64,000 nucleotides of DNA, taken from contig NC_080574.1 in the NCBI RefSeq assembly GCF_029962835.1, forward strand, positions 25,456,001 through 25,520,000, read 5' to 3'. How positions within the stretch are numbered: the first letter of the stretch is position 1; the number at the start of each line of letters is the position of its first letter. Positions 47,083-60,527 of the stretch are shown piece by piece. The position numbers were made by a program, and so were the translations under genes. The stretch comes from Magnolia sinica (Eukaryota > Streptophyta > Magnoliopsida > Magnoliales > Magnoliaceae). The notes below the pieces were generated by a model. It made no database searches and had not been told where the DNA came from. It saw only the letters and a program-made list of their open reading frames with translations.

Positions 47083-47262
47083 ACACCCGGATCCATAGCT
47101 CAAGCGGGTAGAGTGAGTGAAAGATACTTCGCTTCAACACCGTGGTCTTGGTATCGATTCCCAGTGGGGGTGGCTAGCAGTGAAGTGTGAACTTACGGTG
47201 GGTCTACTAACAAGCTAACAAAAAAAAAAAAAAAGAAACAAAAATAGAAAAGAAAAAAGAAT
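47083..47262 (+). mobile_element. tRNA-derived SINE with target duplication
   Basis: An A-box-like 'tagctcaagcgggtagagtg' at about 47,095 and a B-box-like 'ggtatcgattccc' at about 47,150 are followed by an A-rich tail from 47,220. 'aatggtttttcatg' at 47,069-47,082 and 'aatggttttcatg' at 47,263-47,275 are the target duplication, with one base lost. The RNA polymerase III boxes are close to consensus and the duplication is nearly intact, so the insertion is fairly young. Confidence 0.75.
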
Positions 47263-47275
47263 AATGGTTTTCATG

Positions 47276-48418
47276 GGTTTTCACCCCTATTTCATCTCAG
47301 ATGATGATCTAAACCCTCAGCATTTTGAATTATCTACTGCAAGGGCATAAGATTTGTTGAAGGAATGATTAGCATGAAGATGACTTTGAAACATTGAAAA
47401 ATAATATTTGAATGGCATGTATTTAAATTTGAAAGTTATGCCCTTTTTTTTATATACCAATTACCACATGTGAAATGATTATAATTATTTGTCGTACGCT
47501 AATTTCAATGTTTAGTTTATCAACAATAAATTTATAATAATAATTTATTTTACATTAATATTAAATTATCACCAAACTATATTAATGTTATTGTTTCATT
47601 TGGATTCAAGAGTTTTTTTTTTCTCTCAAAGTTAGTAAAGTATAATAATTACATATCCTTTAACTTTTGTCCTAAATAGATTTGTGTTCAATTGACAACT
47701 CTTAAATTATTGTTGACGTCATAAATCTATAAACAAAAGGTGTCGATGCCATTGACAGATGGTCAATGTCATCGAAAAAATCCATGTGTTTATCACTAGA
47801 ACATTTAGGTGTTTTACTCGATACCATTAATAGATCGTCAATGCCATCGAAGTCTCATCAAAGGTGTTATTGAGCGCGCGCACGCAGAATCCAGTAAATA
47901 TGATATTTGTTTCATAATTTGATTGTGATACTATATGGAGCTATATATCGAGACCTGAGAGTATAGAGATGTGTTTAAAGTTTTCTAAATTCGCTCATAA
48001 GGGTTTTAAGGGCATAGCTTAGGCTCGAGGAGTAGATTCGAGACTTGTTCAAAACGGTAATCGTTATCTCTTGTAATTTTCTGTTTTCATAGTGTATTAT
48101 TGTTGCTTTATATTATGGTTTTTCTTGCAAAAGTTTTTCCACATAAAATTCAGTTTGTTTGTGTTTGAATTTGGTTATGCAATTAGAGTATTTTGCTTGA
48201 TTCATATCCATGTGCTTCCGCGATTCCCCAACATAATTTTGGTTTGCAATGGTGAAATTACAATGTTGGCACATTTATTTTATGTTATTTGGATAATTGG
48301 CAAGACAAACTAATCTTAAAAGTCAAGATTGTCAATGAATCATAATTATAAGATCATAGCTTTGCTATTCCTATCATCATCTCATATGCAATTCAAGGGT
48401 GAAAAGAAAGTGGATTGA
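47276..48418. other. AT-rich intergenic sequence
   Basis: No gene, border or repeat could be supported. The 73-codon frame at 48,092-48,313 has no recognisable domain. Confidence 0.3.
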
Positions 48419-48960
48419 GTGGACCTGCTTAGTTCCTAGGGCACCACTATGATGTATATGTTATATCCACACCATCTACCAATTTTGTGAGATCATTTTA
48501 GGACATGAGCCTTAAAATGAGGTAGTTCCAAAGCGCAAGTGGACCACACCATAGAAAGCAGTGCAGACCATGTTTCCCACCATTGAATCCTTCATAGGGC
48601 CCACCATGATGTTTATTTTCCATCCAACCTATTCATAAGGTCACACGAAATTAGATGAAGGTAAAAAAACAACTATCAAGTTGATCCATGAGAAGTTTTC
48701 AAATGTGGAGGTTTAATTCCCACTACTTTTTGTAGGGAGAAGTTTTCAATGATAGAAGTTCAATCCCCACTGCTTTTCTGTGATGTGGTCCACTTTGGTC
48801 TGCTTGAGCTTTGGATCCATTTCAATTTTGGGCTCAAGCCCTAAAACAATCTCACTAAATGGACAAATAATTTGGATATAACACATACATTATAGTGGGA
48901 CCCACAGAACCTGCACCTCCGAGGTCCACAAAATCTGCTACTGGGTGATAACCACCCCTG
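48419..48960. repeat. Degenerate foldback MITE
   Basis: 'accactatgatgtatatgtt' near 48,450 is mirrored by 'aacacatacattatagtggg' near 48,885, with 'gtggacctgc' and 'gaggtccac' at the outer ends. Internally it has the family's paired 'aagttttcaa' segments. Confidence 0.5.
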
Positions 48961-50178
48961 TAGGGTTCTATGGTTCGCGGGAATAGATGCCACTTGAGTT
49001 ATTTGGGTCTAGTTGAGCGTTAATCAGAGCCCAACCCTAACCTGATCACCCGAACTCCACACTCCATCCAATTTGACCCAACCGATTCAAACCCAACCCA
49101 ACTACATGTGATTATTTCCAACTAAACCGAAATTTGCTCAATCCGAACTCAACTTAAATCCAAACAGTTGAGTTGATGTTTTCTAACCCGAACCTAGACC
49201 AAGAACCTCGACAACCTGAGCCAAACTCAGGTGGGGTCAATCAGGTTTGGCACCAAACGAACCCAAGTTGCAGCCCTAGGTATGTGGCATGATATCCTAG
49301 GTAGGACCGGTTGGCTGGCTAGTCCAGCACATCTTTGGACTGGTCTTGGACTATTAGACTGGCCTGTGGCTGGACTTGAGCCTAGTACGACTGATCAAAA
49401 TTCAGGCCATATATACTCCAGCTCGAGTCATTTTAGCCCAACTTGGTCTGATTTCACGTGTGCATATGCTGTTCCAATCCTCCATTAACACATCATGGTT
49501 AAAGCACTTTGGCCTTGGGCAGATTCGTTCCGTCTTGAGTCGAGTCAAATGGGAAAAAGTCAAGCCCAGTCGCTCCTCTCTATCACTATAGAGCTCACCA
49601 TGTTATCTATGAGACACCCACTCCATCCATCATGAGCCTTCCTCAGTTGTAGGCACTGCGCTAGAAATCGTGCAAGATAGACAACTTCGGTAGGTTATGC
49701 CAACGTAGTTTCGCATGTGGGACTCCTACCGGAGTGTATATTTCATCAAACCTGGCCATCAGGTGTGGCTCACATGGATGAAAGTAAGATAAAAAAAAAT
49801 AAATCAGTCTGCAGGACTTACGCAAGGTGTTTGTGAATCAGAGGTTTTAGGGACAATTTTACACTGTTCTCACCAACGTGGCCATCCGAGTTTTTATTGA
49901 GTTGATCTTTTCTTCTTCTTCTTCTTCTTGTAAATTTATTATTATTATTATTATTATTATTTTTTAATAGTTGGTACAAGGGATTCTACATGATGGACAA
50001 TGGAAGTCATGTGAACAACATGGTTGGCTCCACAAAGTTTGGGCCTAATCCTTGTAACTAATATAAATGAATACCTTCCTCTTCTCTCCATTAAAGCTTA
50101 GAGAAGAGAGATCTAATACAACATTAAGCCCTAAAGGGCACCTCATGGAAGTAGATCGCTCAGTGACCGAAGCATCAG
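48961..50178. other. Intergenic, nothing firm
   Basis: Between 48,990 and 49,250 the sequence is rich in 'aacccaaccc' motifs of the kind seen in plant hAT-derived repeats, but no ends were found. A CTT run and an ATT run lie at 49,910-49,965. No gene. Confidence 0.3.
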
Positions 50179-50719
50179 GGATGAGAATTAGCTGCTGACA
50201 GGTAGTAGCTAGACTCACTACTGAAGTGACGTCGCCAAATTTTGTGGGGCTCATTATGATATGTGTATTGTATCCACGCCGTCCTTACAATTGAAGAGAT
50301 CATTTTAAAGCATGATCCAAAGAATGAGTCAGATCCCACCACAGAAAAAAGTGGGGAGAGTGACACCCACCATTGAAACCTTCCTAGGGTCTCCCATTAT
50401 GTTTATTTGAGATCCAACCTTTTTATAAGTTAACAAAGACATGAAATAAGGGAAAACACAAATATCAGTTTGATTGAAAACTTCTGTAGCCCTTAGGAAG
50501 GTTTCAACAGTAGGCGTCAGTCTCCCCACTTTTTTCTGTGGTGGGATCCACCAGAGCTTTGGATCTGACTCATTCTTTGGATCATGCTTTAAAATGATCT
50601 GTTTAATTGTATGGATGGCGTGGATACAGTATATATATCATAATGAGCACTACAGAATTTGGCGACATCACTTAGTAGCTACTCTTGCTGCCCAACCTGC
50701 CAGTAGCTAATCCGCATCC
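50179..50719. mobile_element. Foldback MITE with long arms
   Basis: The left end GGATGAGAATTAGCTGCTG pairs with the right end CAGTAGCTAATCCGCATCC. The arms continue with 'gacgtcgccaaattttgtgg' against 'agaatttggcgacatcactt', and with 'catgatcc' against 'ggatcatg'. No coding sequence and no clear target duplication. Confidence 0.6.
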
Positions 50720-51995
50720 ATAAAATTCTTCAAAATAATAGATAATATTTGAAAAAAGAAAATTAAATAATAAAATAAAGTTAAAAATAATAATAGCTTA
50801 TTTGTTTGAGGTGAGGCGTGCGAATTCACACAACTCGACTTGGCATGTGCTATAAAGAGATGATCCAACCCAAATGGCTATTTCTTGTTAGCAACTTAAG
50901 CTTTATACAAACCACATCTCTTATATACATGAGATTTCTTTGATTATTTTTTTACGTGGAAAAAGATAGTTACATTAAAAAAGAAACATGAAAGGAAAGT
51001 TTTAATTTTTGAAACAAATTATTTTAAAATCCCTTATAAAATACAACATAGATCTACACAAAACATGTTTAAAAGTTATCTTGACCCGTACATATATACT
51101 AAACTAAGCCCTAGCAATGTGCATTGTGTGATTCCACTATGTTTTTTGCATGTCAATTGCATGAATAGTTGAGTGGAAGATCACTATTATTTGCCCGGCC
51201 TACGGTCAGATGGCGTGCTTATCTTGTTTGACAATACATCTGTGCTAAAACCTTTTCTCGGGATATCTTTTATATTGTTGGGGTCTTTACTCCCGATGTC
51301 ATCCCCCAATATGAAATAGGTGCGGTTCCACTCCTAAAAAAAAAAAAACTCCATGATTCAATGAGAAGCATTAATCAAGCACGTGTAATTAAACAATGCT
51401 ACGTATCTTTACAGACCAGATAGTCCTGATTGGAGAAGACGCATGAAGACTAATAACACGTGAGGAGAGTTGTGTCGAACCGATTCGGGTCCTTACTCCT
51501 TCCAAGTTTACAAGTTCCAGTCGAGCCATACCAAACTCGAATGAGTCTTAAAACCATGCAACACATTGCAAGATTGAAGACCTTCCGTTTCATTTACTGG
51601 TGGGTGTTCAATCACCACTTTTGACTATAGGGTGGCCCACCTGAGATTTACATCTACTTCAGTTTTGGGCTGATGACCTAAAATGAGCTGGAAAAACAGA
51701 CGGACAGCAGGGATATATCACACATACCTCAAGATGGACCCACGATTGGACCCACGATCAGGGCCGCACTAATCCGCTCCCCAGGCCAACTAGCCCTGCC
51801 TACCCTAGCTCGGGCCATTGCCACCCCTACTCACGAGACCCCACGTCTCATCACCGCAACTCACCTCCTCATTAAAGATTCCGTGCATTGAAAACAAAGG
51901 CAGACATGACCCATGCACATTCAAACACTCCATAACTCTTTCACGAGTCATTTGCCACCAAACCGCCTCCTCATGAAATCTGAGCCTTTTCAGCC

Positions 51996-52003
51996 TATAA
52001 ATT
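51996..52003 (+). promoter_or_regulatory. TATA box of the plus-strand GDSL gene
   Basis: TATAAATT lies 62 bp upstream of the proposed ATG at 52,058, a fitting distance for a short leader. Confidence 0.5.
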
Positions 52004-52057
52004 GTGGCATTTCAACCCCATTTCCCTTCACCAACAACCCTAGGATTTAGGTAAAAC

Positions 52058-53665
52058 ATGTGTGGTCACATGAAAATGAGGGCCCACCGGGACTTGATCA
52101 TCTTTGCCATTCTAGTATTATTTTGTATGGTTAGGGTTAGGTCAAGGCCTCAAGTACCATGTCTCTTTATTTTTGGGGATTCTTTGGTGGACAATGGCAA
52201 CAACAATGGGTTACTGACACTTTCCAGGGCCAACTACTCGCCATATGGCATCGACTTCCCGAGCGGCATCACTGGGAGATTTACCAATGGACTAACCACC
52301 GTCGACATCTTAGGTTGGTAAACGCATGTATGCATGCATGCTACATATGTTATTTATTTATGAATATGGATTTTCTATTTGCAACAAATAGAAAAAATAG
52401 AAAAACATATTTGTTGCCATGTGGTTGGGTCACATCATCATATATTGCATTTAATGTAGCAATGCAGACAATGTCCATTGTGATGTGGACAAAAAAACAT
52501 ATTTGTTGCAATGTGTTTGGGTCACATCATCATATATTGCATTTAATGTAGCAATGCAGACAATGTCTATTGTGATGTGGACCACCCGTAATACAAGAAA
52601 AATAAGAAAAACGTGTTTGTGGCAAGCAGAGGATCCGGATTCTTTATTTATTTATGGTTGTGTATGTATTTGATACGGAGATAATTTACCTCCACCGTGA
52701 TATGGGTCGGACATCGTAGAAGGATAGCTCAAAATTGGGCCATGCATTTTAAAACTAATGAAGATGGCCACACCATGCGATTTAGTGGTTTTATGCATGA
52801 TTTTACATTGTTTGTGATTGTATGCCTTACCTGAATTTTAGACCAGCCTGATTTTTGGGCCATCCTATTTTTGGGATAAGATACCTTTGATGCACAATTT
52901 GAGTATCCAACACACGTCATTGCGGGTCCTGACAAACACTTATGTGTACCGTGTTCTCACACTATAGGATTATATAATTAATCAACATCATATGTTGTAA
53001 TTAGATATCTTTTAACTGATTTTATTCTTGTATTATTTTCATAACAACTATTTGACTAACGTTTTCATCGATCTTTGATCGCAGCGAAGCTTTTGGGTTT
53101 TTCAGATTTTATTCCACCATATGCAAGTACTCAAGGCCGAGCCATTTTAAGAGGCCTGAATTATGCATCAGGAGCGTCTGGCATAAGGGATGAGACCGGC
53201 AACAACCTGGTAATTTAAATGGTTTACCTTGTTACTAAAGATAAAATGGTCGGGTGCTTACATCGGACAGTCCAATCAGTTGATCCGGACTGTCCATTAA
53301 GTCCAGAACACATTTCATGATGGGCTACAATATGAAAATCGCACTGATCGAATGATCCAATCTATCTTTAATTTGGCCTTAGGTGTGATGAGGTGTTATA
53401 TATGGGTTGCAGGGTGACCATTTATCAATGGACCAGCAAGTAGAAAACTTCAGAAAGACACTGCAACAGATGAGGGGATTTTTCAGAGGGAGAACAAATA
53501 GAGTGAATGCATACCTAAGTCAATGCATTTTTTCAGTTGGAATGGGAAGTAATGATTATCTCAATAACTATTTCATGCCTAATCTATATACAACAAGCTT
53601 AGAATACAGCCCCAGCACCTATGCTACTCTCCTCCTTGATGACTACTCGCGCCAATTAACGGTCA

Positions 53666-53708
<43 letters not shown>

Positions 53709-56540
53709 GGGCCAGAAGGCCTGCCTGGCCCACTGAGTCCAGCCTAGCTTGGACGGGCTTGGCTGCATGATGATGATTACCTGGTGCAAAAATTAGCACC
53801 GTTTACTTATCAGGTGGGCCACACCATAGAAAATAATATCTAACCATTGATAAATAAAAAATACAAGTATGCTTAATGAGTGGATGTGGATGATTTTTGG
53901 CTAAGGCAATCCTCATGGTGGGACTGGATCAGGTCGACTGAGTCTGATACGGCTGGACTTGGACGAGTCGCACCAGACTCATGACGCGTACTGCGTCCTA
54001 CGTCGCCCGTCTCTTGCCTCGAACCGGCAGTTCAGTTGGCGGGCCCACCATGTTGTATCTGTTTATTCATGCCGTCCATCCCTTTTCTCAGATAATTTTA
54101 AAGCATGAACACAAAAATGAGGCAGATCTAACGCTCAAATAAACCACACCATATAAGGATGTGGATTGCGTCCTTCCCGCCCATCTCTAGCCCCGAATGG
54201 GCAGTTCTGTGTGAGGACCCACCGTGATGTATCTGTACATCCAAGCCGTCCATCCTTTTTCTCGTATCATTTTAAGCTATTAAAAAATGAAGCAGATCCA
54301 ACGCTCAAATGGGCCACACCACAGGTGACTCTTGCATTTCATGCCGCTGGCATTTGCTTTGCGCATTTAATGCAACGAAGCTTATTATTTGGTATGGTCC
54401 ACTTGAGCATTGTATTGCCTTATTTTGGTATCCATGACTTAAAATGATTTGAGAAAAGGGCTTGATGGCTTGGATGTACAGATACGTCACGGTGGGCCTG
54501 CCACCGCAGGACGCAGTCCGTCTCCCACCATATATAACTCTTGCATTTACTGCGACTGTCATTGCGTTGTGCATTCAATGCAACCAAGCTTATTATTTTG
54601 TGTGGTACAATTGAGAGTTGGATCCGCCTCATGTTTTGCATTCATGCCTTAAAATGATTTGAGAAAAGGATGGACGGCATGGATAAACAGATACATCATG
54701 GTGGGCCCGACCACAGAACTTACCGTTCGGGTCTAGAGACGGACAGAGTAGGACCCAATCGGCGTCCACCAGACTCATCCCAGTCTTAAAACCATACGTG
54801 CCCGCTCGACCAATGAGAGCTGAGTCTTGTGGTCCAGAGACTGCTAGTCAAATGAGCCCCTGCCGGACTTTGCGGACACATGCCAACATGTATATATAAA
54901 CACGTGATCTGTACGATGCACATGTGAAATCTGATCCATCCATCAGGCTGCCCCTTCCATTTGTAAATGAACTGGCCAAAAAACATGCTGTTCAATTCAT
55001 CAGGTCAGCCACACGTGTACAATGAAACTTCGACCATCGCCAAATTTTTTCAAGCCGCACATTTGTATTCATACACGTGTGGCCTAGCTAATGAGTAGAT
55101 CAGCCATTTTCCTTTTGACCAGTTGGGCCCACCTTCTGAAAATAACCCTGACGCCATCAATTTTCTCCCACGTCAGAAATTATACGATCTGGGTGCACGT
55201 AAGGTGGCCGTATCGGCCGTGGGTCGGATTGGATGCATACCGTACGAGATCGCACGACTTAACGGCAGTGATAACAGTAACCGTAACGGCAGCCGGTGCA
55301 ATGAAAGAATCAACAAAGCCATCTACAAGTTCAACAAAGGCCTCCGAAAGATGTTGGACCGTTTCAATAACGGTCAGCTGCCCGGGGCCAAGTTCGTCTT
55401 CGTCAACACCTACCATACTTCCAAAATCATGATTGACCATGCTGCCTCCTACGGTAATCCTTTCCACCCTGTACCTGCCCGCGGGCAGCTCTATTTCTCT
55501 CTTTTATTATCTTGTCCGGGAAATGTCCTATGAGACTCATACATGGGCTTATGCGCTGTTTCATGTATGTCCGTGTGTACGTAGAATTGTAAATATATAG
55601 GCTTGCAATGCATGTGTGATGTGTGTACTATGAATACATATTTGCATGCATGTAACCATGCTTGTTGGTTTTATGCATTTTTCAAACATATGCGTTGAGC
55701 GGTACACGAATCGAATTAGGCACAACTTGGCTTAGCTCCGCCAGTAGCTAACCCTAGCTTGTACTCGGCCCGGCTCGGTCCTCGAGCCTCGCTGGCCAGC
55801 TCAGTTTCTCACATAATACAAAGCAGGTATTTCATCAAACACTGATCCCACGAAGAATGTATGCACCCAAAACAATACTTCGTTAAGTCATTTCATCAAA
55901 CACTTAACGAATAACATCAATATCAAAATAACGAAGTCATCGAGCTGATTCGATCTGATTCGAGTCAAGCTCGGGCAGGCTTGAACTCAGCACGAAAGTT
56001 TTTCGATGTCCAACATCTAGCTCGACTCGGTCCGAATCCAAGCCAAGGTGTGTCGAGCTTTTCCGAGTTGAATCAAGCAAGCTGATCACCAAGCTAACTC
56101 GACTCATGTACAGCTCTATTCATGTAGAAATAAGTATTAAATCTATAAATATTGTATCAGGCTGTATGATCTTTGACTATGATCGTTTATTATTATTTTT
56201 AGTTGGTGAATTCTCTTGTATAAATTCTCCTAAGTATTAAATCTATAAATATTGAAGGTAATCAGTTGGGTGTTTATGCATATATAATAGATTGAAATTG
56301 TTGTGCATGGAAGCAGGGTTTAAGGTGATCGACAAGGGGTGTTGTGGGGTGGGGAGGAACAACGGCCAGATAACTTGTCTTCCTCTGCAAGAGCCTTGCC
56401 AAGATCGGAGTAAGTATGTGTTTTGGGATGCATTTCATCCAACGGAGGCCTCGAACATCATCCTTGCTAATAAATCATACAGCTCCATGTCGTGGTCCGA
56501 TGTCTTCCCAATGAATATACGTCAGCTCGCGATGGCCTGA
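52058..56540 (+). CDS. GDSL esterase/lipase, complete, five exons
   Basis: Exons: 52058-52313, 53085-53209, 53413-53661, 55177-55453 and 56317-56540. All borders are GT/AG and the phases agree, giving 376 residues, normal for plant secreted GDSL esterases. Residues 14-27 are a hydrophobic signal segment. Block I FIFGDSLVDNGNNN holds the nucleophile Ser42. The block II glycine is in NYASGASGI (about 115). Block III VGMGSNDYLNN has Asn174. Block V WDAFHPTE gives Asp340 and His343. All catalytic and oxyanion residues are present, so the enzyme should be active on ester substrates in the secretory pathway or cell wall; the natural substrate is unknown. Introns 3 and 4 carry foldback and hAT-like insertions. 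The first ATG was chosen; two more in-frame ATGs follow within seven codons. The closest relative in the window is the minus-strand gene at 62,755. Confidence 0.95.
52401..52582 (+). repeat. 92-bp tandem duplication in GDSL intron 1
   Basis: 'aaaaacatatttgttgccat' starts at 52,401 and again at 52,493. The copies run to 52,490 and 52,582 with only three or four differences. Confidence 0.9.
53983..54766. mobile_element. Foldback MITE with a second copy nested inside, 12-bp target duplication
   Basis: The outer ends GACGCGTACTGCGTCC and GGACCCAATCGGCGTC are inverted and belong to the family at 46,207-46,731. The 12 bp caccagactcat occur directly before (53,971-53,982) and after (54,767-54,778). 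Inside, a second copy of the same family runs from about 54,158 (GATGTGGATTGCGTCC) to about 54,525 (GGACGCAGTCCGTC), between near-identical 'cacaccatata' and 'cccaccatata' flanks. It lies in intron 3 of the GDSL gene. Confidence 0.75.
55690..56128. repeat. Degenerate hAT-like fragment, GAGCTGTACACGAGTCGAG family
   Basis: It begins 'tgagcggtacacgaatcg' and ends 'catgtacagctcta', with a body of 'ctcgactcgg' motifs. It sits in the last intron of the GDSL gene. A further degenerate copy spans about 57,040-57,455. Confidence 0.45.
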
Positions 56541-58216
56541 GAGCCGTCCTTGCAAGCAACGCCATCACATTTTGTTAATCAAGTGGACCATTTTTTTTTT
56601 CCTTCCAGAGCTACCAATTTATGTATGATGTATAAGCTATAAGCATGTCATAATTACCATTTTCTCAAATAAGCTTAGCATGTTGTAGTCACCATTTTCT
56701 TCAATAATAACTTTAGCGATGGTCCAATTTAAGCATGAAGAGTCTACATTCACCGTTTAATGGTCTTGATTGTATTGATGGAGTTGGCTATTTTCTTCTT
56801 CTTTTATAAAAATAAAATAAAATTGTGTGCATATGTGTGTATTATAAACTCATATTTGAGAAATGGTCACGAATTTTCCATGTATATATATTAACTTCAC
56901 GTACCAGCTGTCATATGTCTAAGACATTTAACGTGCAAAAAGGTGGGCCTCACAAGAAAATCAAGCTTGCCCACTAGTTAGGCAGGGAAAGAAAGTTGTT
57001 GCCGACGTACGTGTTCTTTGTTTCCGCACAGTGCGGCACATATCTTAGTCAAGCTGGTCTAGCACGGCTTGGCCAGTACCCCAGCTCGAACTCGGCTCAC
57101 GGTTTTTTAACTTGACTAGCTAGCTTGGCCAGATCGGACAAGTTCAAGCCGAGTTCAAGTTCGATCTATCGAGCCAAATTTCAGTTCCACGAGCTGAGTT
57201 TGAGTTTAGGTTATAGGATTTTAAATGTATATAATATATATAATATATAATTTATTTAAATATATAAATATTTATATTAAATGAATTCAATCTGAGTTAA
57301 ATTAATTCAAACCGATTTTGAGTTGGCTTAAAAAATTTTCGAGCTCAAAAAATTAGCTCAACTTGGCTCGAACCCAGTTTCAAGTTGAGCTTTTCCGAGT
57401 CAAATCGAGCGAGTTAACCGAGCTATCTCAGTTCGCGTACAGCTCTATCTCAAGCGATTCCGGATTCATCTTAAGTGGAGTGTTCAATTGCCATGCCATT
57501 TGCATAGAGGGACAGGCCTCTTGCATGGTTCAGATGTGCAACACAGGTGAAAGGTTGGCACGTGTGATGGGCCTATATGTGAAGTTCGCATAGGTGGGCT
57601 GAACCTAATCATTTCTCCAGCGTGCGAGGAAGCTTGTACCGGATGGTAAGCTTCCATCCATCCTGTGCACACAGCTCAACGTTGTTGGCATGCCTTCCTT
57701 CTGCTTTGGATAGAATACAGTGGAAAAGGGCCACACTATAATGCGAGGCTTCTCACCGTCCGATCACATCCAAGGTGGACATAATATTGAGAGAGATGAG
57801 TCAATCTTGGATTCTATGATTATTAGGAGTCGTTTGGCAACATAAAAATAGTGGTAATTAATGATAATAAGTAATAAAAACAAGAAATAAGGTCATTTAC
57901 CACGTGTTACTACTGATTACGTCAGGACCATATAGTCATATTTCGTTAATCCAAACCTTTGATCTGAAAAGGTACACAACTATAATGGATGTATGAAAAA
58001 CCATTTGATCGGACGGTGCTAAAAGTGTTGAAATAGTACTCTTTCATGATGTGCCCACCTAAGCCAGAGAGTAGCATCAATAGCATGCATGGACAGTTAC
58101 AATTGTCAAATCATTTCGGCAGGTGTGTAATCCACCTCATGTCCATCTTAGATGCGATCCAAGATGGGGCATATCACTGATCTAGGCCATTGTTTAGGTA
58201 AAGGGCGCATGGTGAT
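56541..58216. other. Intergenic, downstream of the first GDSL gene
   Basis: No gene was found. It includes a degenerate copy of the 'gagctcgaactcgg' hAT-like family at about 57,040-57,455; the remainder is AT-rich and unassigned. Confidence 0.4.
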
Positions 58217-59116
58217 TAGAGGTGTACACGAGTCGAGGTTGGCACGGCTCGACTCGGCTCAGTCCTCGAGCCTGACTGGCTAGCTCGACTCGGTTCAGTC
58301 AGCAGCTTGGGCCAGTTCGAGCAAGATCCAGCGTTTGCGGCATTTTCTCAAACACATAGAATGCACCTTCAATTTCTTATGGAATGTAAAACAGCAGCAT
58401 CAGTTTACAAGTATTCATCAAACACTTAGTAGGCAACATAAAAATCAAGATACAAGGGTATTTGTTTCATATTCATACCTTCCTTGCCACCAGTCGACAT
58501 TTCATATAGTCATTTCATCAAACACTTGCCAAGCAATATCAATATCAAAAGAACTGAGTAACCGAATTGGTTTGATCCGAGTTCGATTCAAGTTGGGGTT
58601 CGATCTGAGTCGAGTTAAGCTTGGGCAAGCTCGAACTCGGCTCGAAATTTTTTCAAGTTCAAAAAATTAGCTTGACTTGGCTCGAACTCAGTTTCGAACC
58701 TTGCCATGGGTAATAATTAGTTTTTTGAATCCCATCTCACCTAATCCCTTCTAATCCCACCGCCCAAACAGGCCCTTAGGGCCCGTTTGGCCGGTCGGAT
58801 TGGAAGGGAGTGGATGGTATTGGAAGGGATTGGAGGTCAAATCCCGGGATTGGCCTGGCGTGCCAAACAGACGCAGGATTCACCCAATCCCATGTATCTC
58901 AAGACAATCCACCGACATCACCATCATTACATTTAAATCCCATCTGATCTGAGTCGAGTTAAGCTTAGGCAAGCTCGAACTCGGCTCGAAATTTTTTTCA
59001 AGTTCAAAAAATTAGCTCGACTCGGCTCGAACTCAGTTTCAAACCGAGTCGAATCGAGCTTTTTTGAGTCGAGTTGACCAAGCTAACCAGGCTAACTCGG
59101 TTCTTGTACAGCTCTA
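58217..59116. mobile_element. hAT-like non-autonomous element, 900 bp
   Basis: The ends TAGAGGTGTACACGAG and CTTGTACAGCTCTA are inverted. The flanking 8 bp atggtgat and atggtgaa match at 7 of 8. The body is the 'ctcggctcgaa' type. The interval around 58,720-58,930 ('agggcccgtttggccgg') is a fragment of another MITE inserted in it. Confidence 0.7.
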
Positions 59117-60228
59117 ATGGTGAATGTTTCAGCGCTCAAAGTGATTAAATTGGGAAGCCTAAGATCATTTTGTCAAAAGCTATTGTTGAATAACCATTGA
59201 TGCCATGATTAGGACCCACATAAGAATACATAGCATCCATTTTGTAACCATTTTTATTAGTAATAGCGACCCCCTTATAACAAGTTCAAACCCTTAGGTT
59301 GGGTAAATAAGTAATGACTTGTTATATATTTTAATAAAATGCTATGAGACACAAATTTTAAAAAGAGAGTCACATAAACTCTATGTTCTCCATGATGTAT
59401 GTATTTCTTCCACAATGTCCATTCATTTTGTCATTTATTTTTTCAAATTATTTTAGGGGATGAACCAAAAAATGAGGTAGATCCAAAACTCCTATAGCCC
59501 TAAATACTTTCCCATGATAGATCATCAATCCCCACAGTTTTCTGTGGTGTGGTCCACTGGGGCTTTAGATCTGCTTTATCCTTCAGGTCATGCCCTAAAA
59601 TGATAAAAATAAAAATAAAAAATAAAATGAATATACGCTATGGATATAGCACACATATCATGGTGGGGCTCACCTATTAGGAGGTTGAGTTTTGTCCGAT
59701 TTCAAGATGAAATTCCCATTTTAAAGCAAAAAAGCAAGCATTTGCCCTAATTAGGCTTATCACTAGCCATGCATTTACAACTAACAAACAGTCCATAAAA
59801 TAAAACGAGACCCTGTTGAGATGTTGCCTTCCTTTATAAGTCTAGTAGTGGGTATGGCACGTGCAACAATGCATGTAAAGAGTAGGAGAGAGGAAAACGT
59901 CCATTGCCATTGTGCCCATAACAAAATAGGCCCATCTATCTTTGAGGGTGTTTTTGGTCTTCCAATTACAATGTTAAATGACTGAAAAGGATAACGATTG
60001 ACTCTTGATTTCAAAGCTGCAATTTTTATTTAAACAAATATTTTGAGGATTTGTTTGGATTAGGGACTACCACAGCAATGTGGTGTAAAACTAGTATCAT
60101 TATATCTTACATTTGATTGGATATTGCCATCTATCTAATCATAGTAATCATTTGGAATCATTGTAGAACATGGATTGTTGGAGGTGTGTTAACGTGGTAT
60201 AGTTTTGTGGTCCTTATCATGATGTATG

Positions 60229-60527
60229 TCAAACAACCATTTACTCTAAAAGCTTAAGCTAACAGAGTGTGGTGTATCAATGTATATTGAGGGATTAGGG
60301 ACACTCACACCATAAATAGGCAGCTTGATTTCCTGGTCGCTAGGCCAGATCTGATTTTTTCCTGACCCCTGCGGGAGAATAATATATTAGCGAGGCATAT
60401 TTGCTGCTCTCGAGATTCAAACATGGGACCCTCCGCTTTAATACTATGTCAAACAACCATTTAATCCAAAAGCCTAAGCTGTCAGAGTGTGGTGTATTAA
60501 TGTATATTGAGGGGCTTTATCACTTAA
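60229..60527 (-). mobile_element. TRIM-like miniature LTR fossil inside a foldback MITE
   Basis: Direct repeats of about 70 bp ('caaacaaccatttaatccaaaag' type) start at about 60,229 and 60,449. The minus strand has a primer-site-like AGTATTAAAGC beside the right repeat. Removing 60,229-60,527 together with one copy of the flanking gtatg restores the uninterrupted MITE phrase 'atgatgtatgtgttatatc' seen elsewhere in the window, which fixes the insertion borders. No coding region. Confidence 0.6.
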
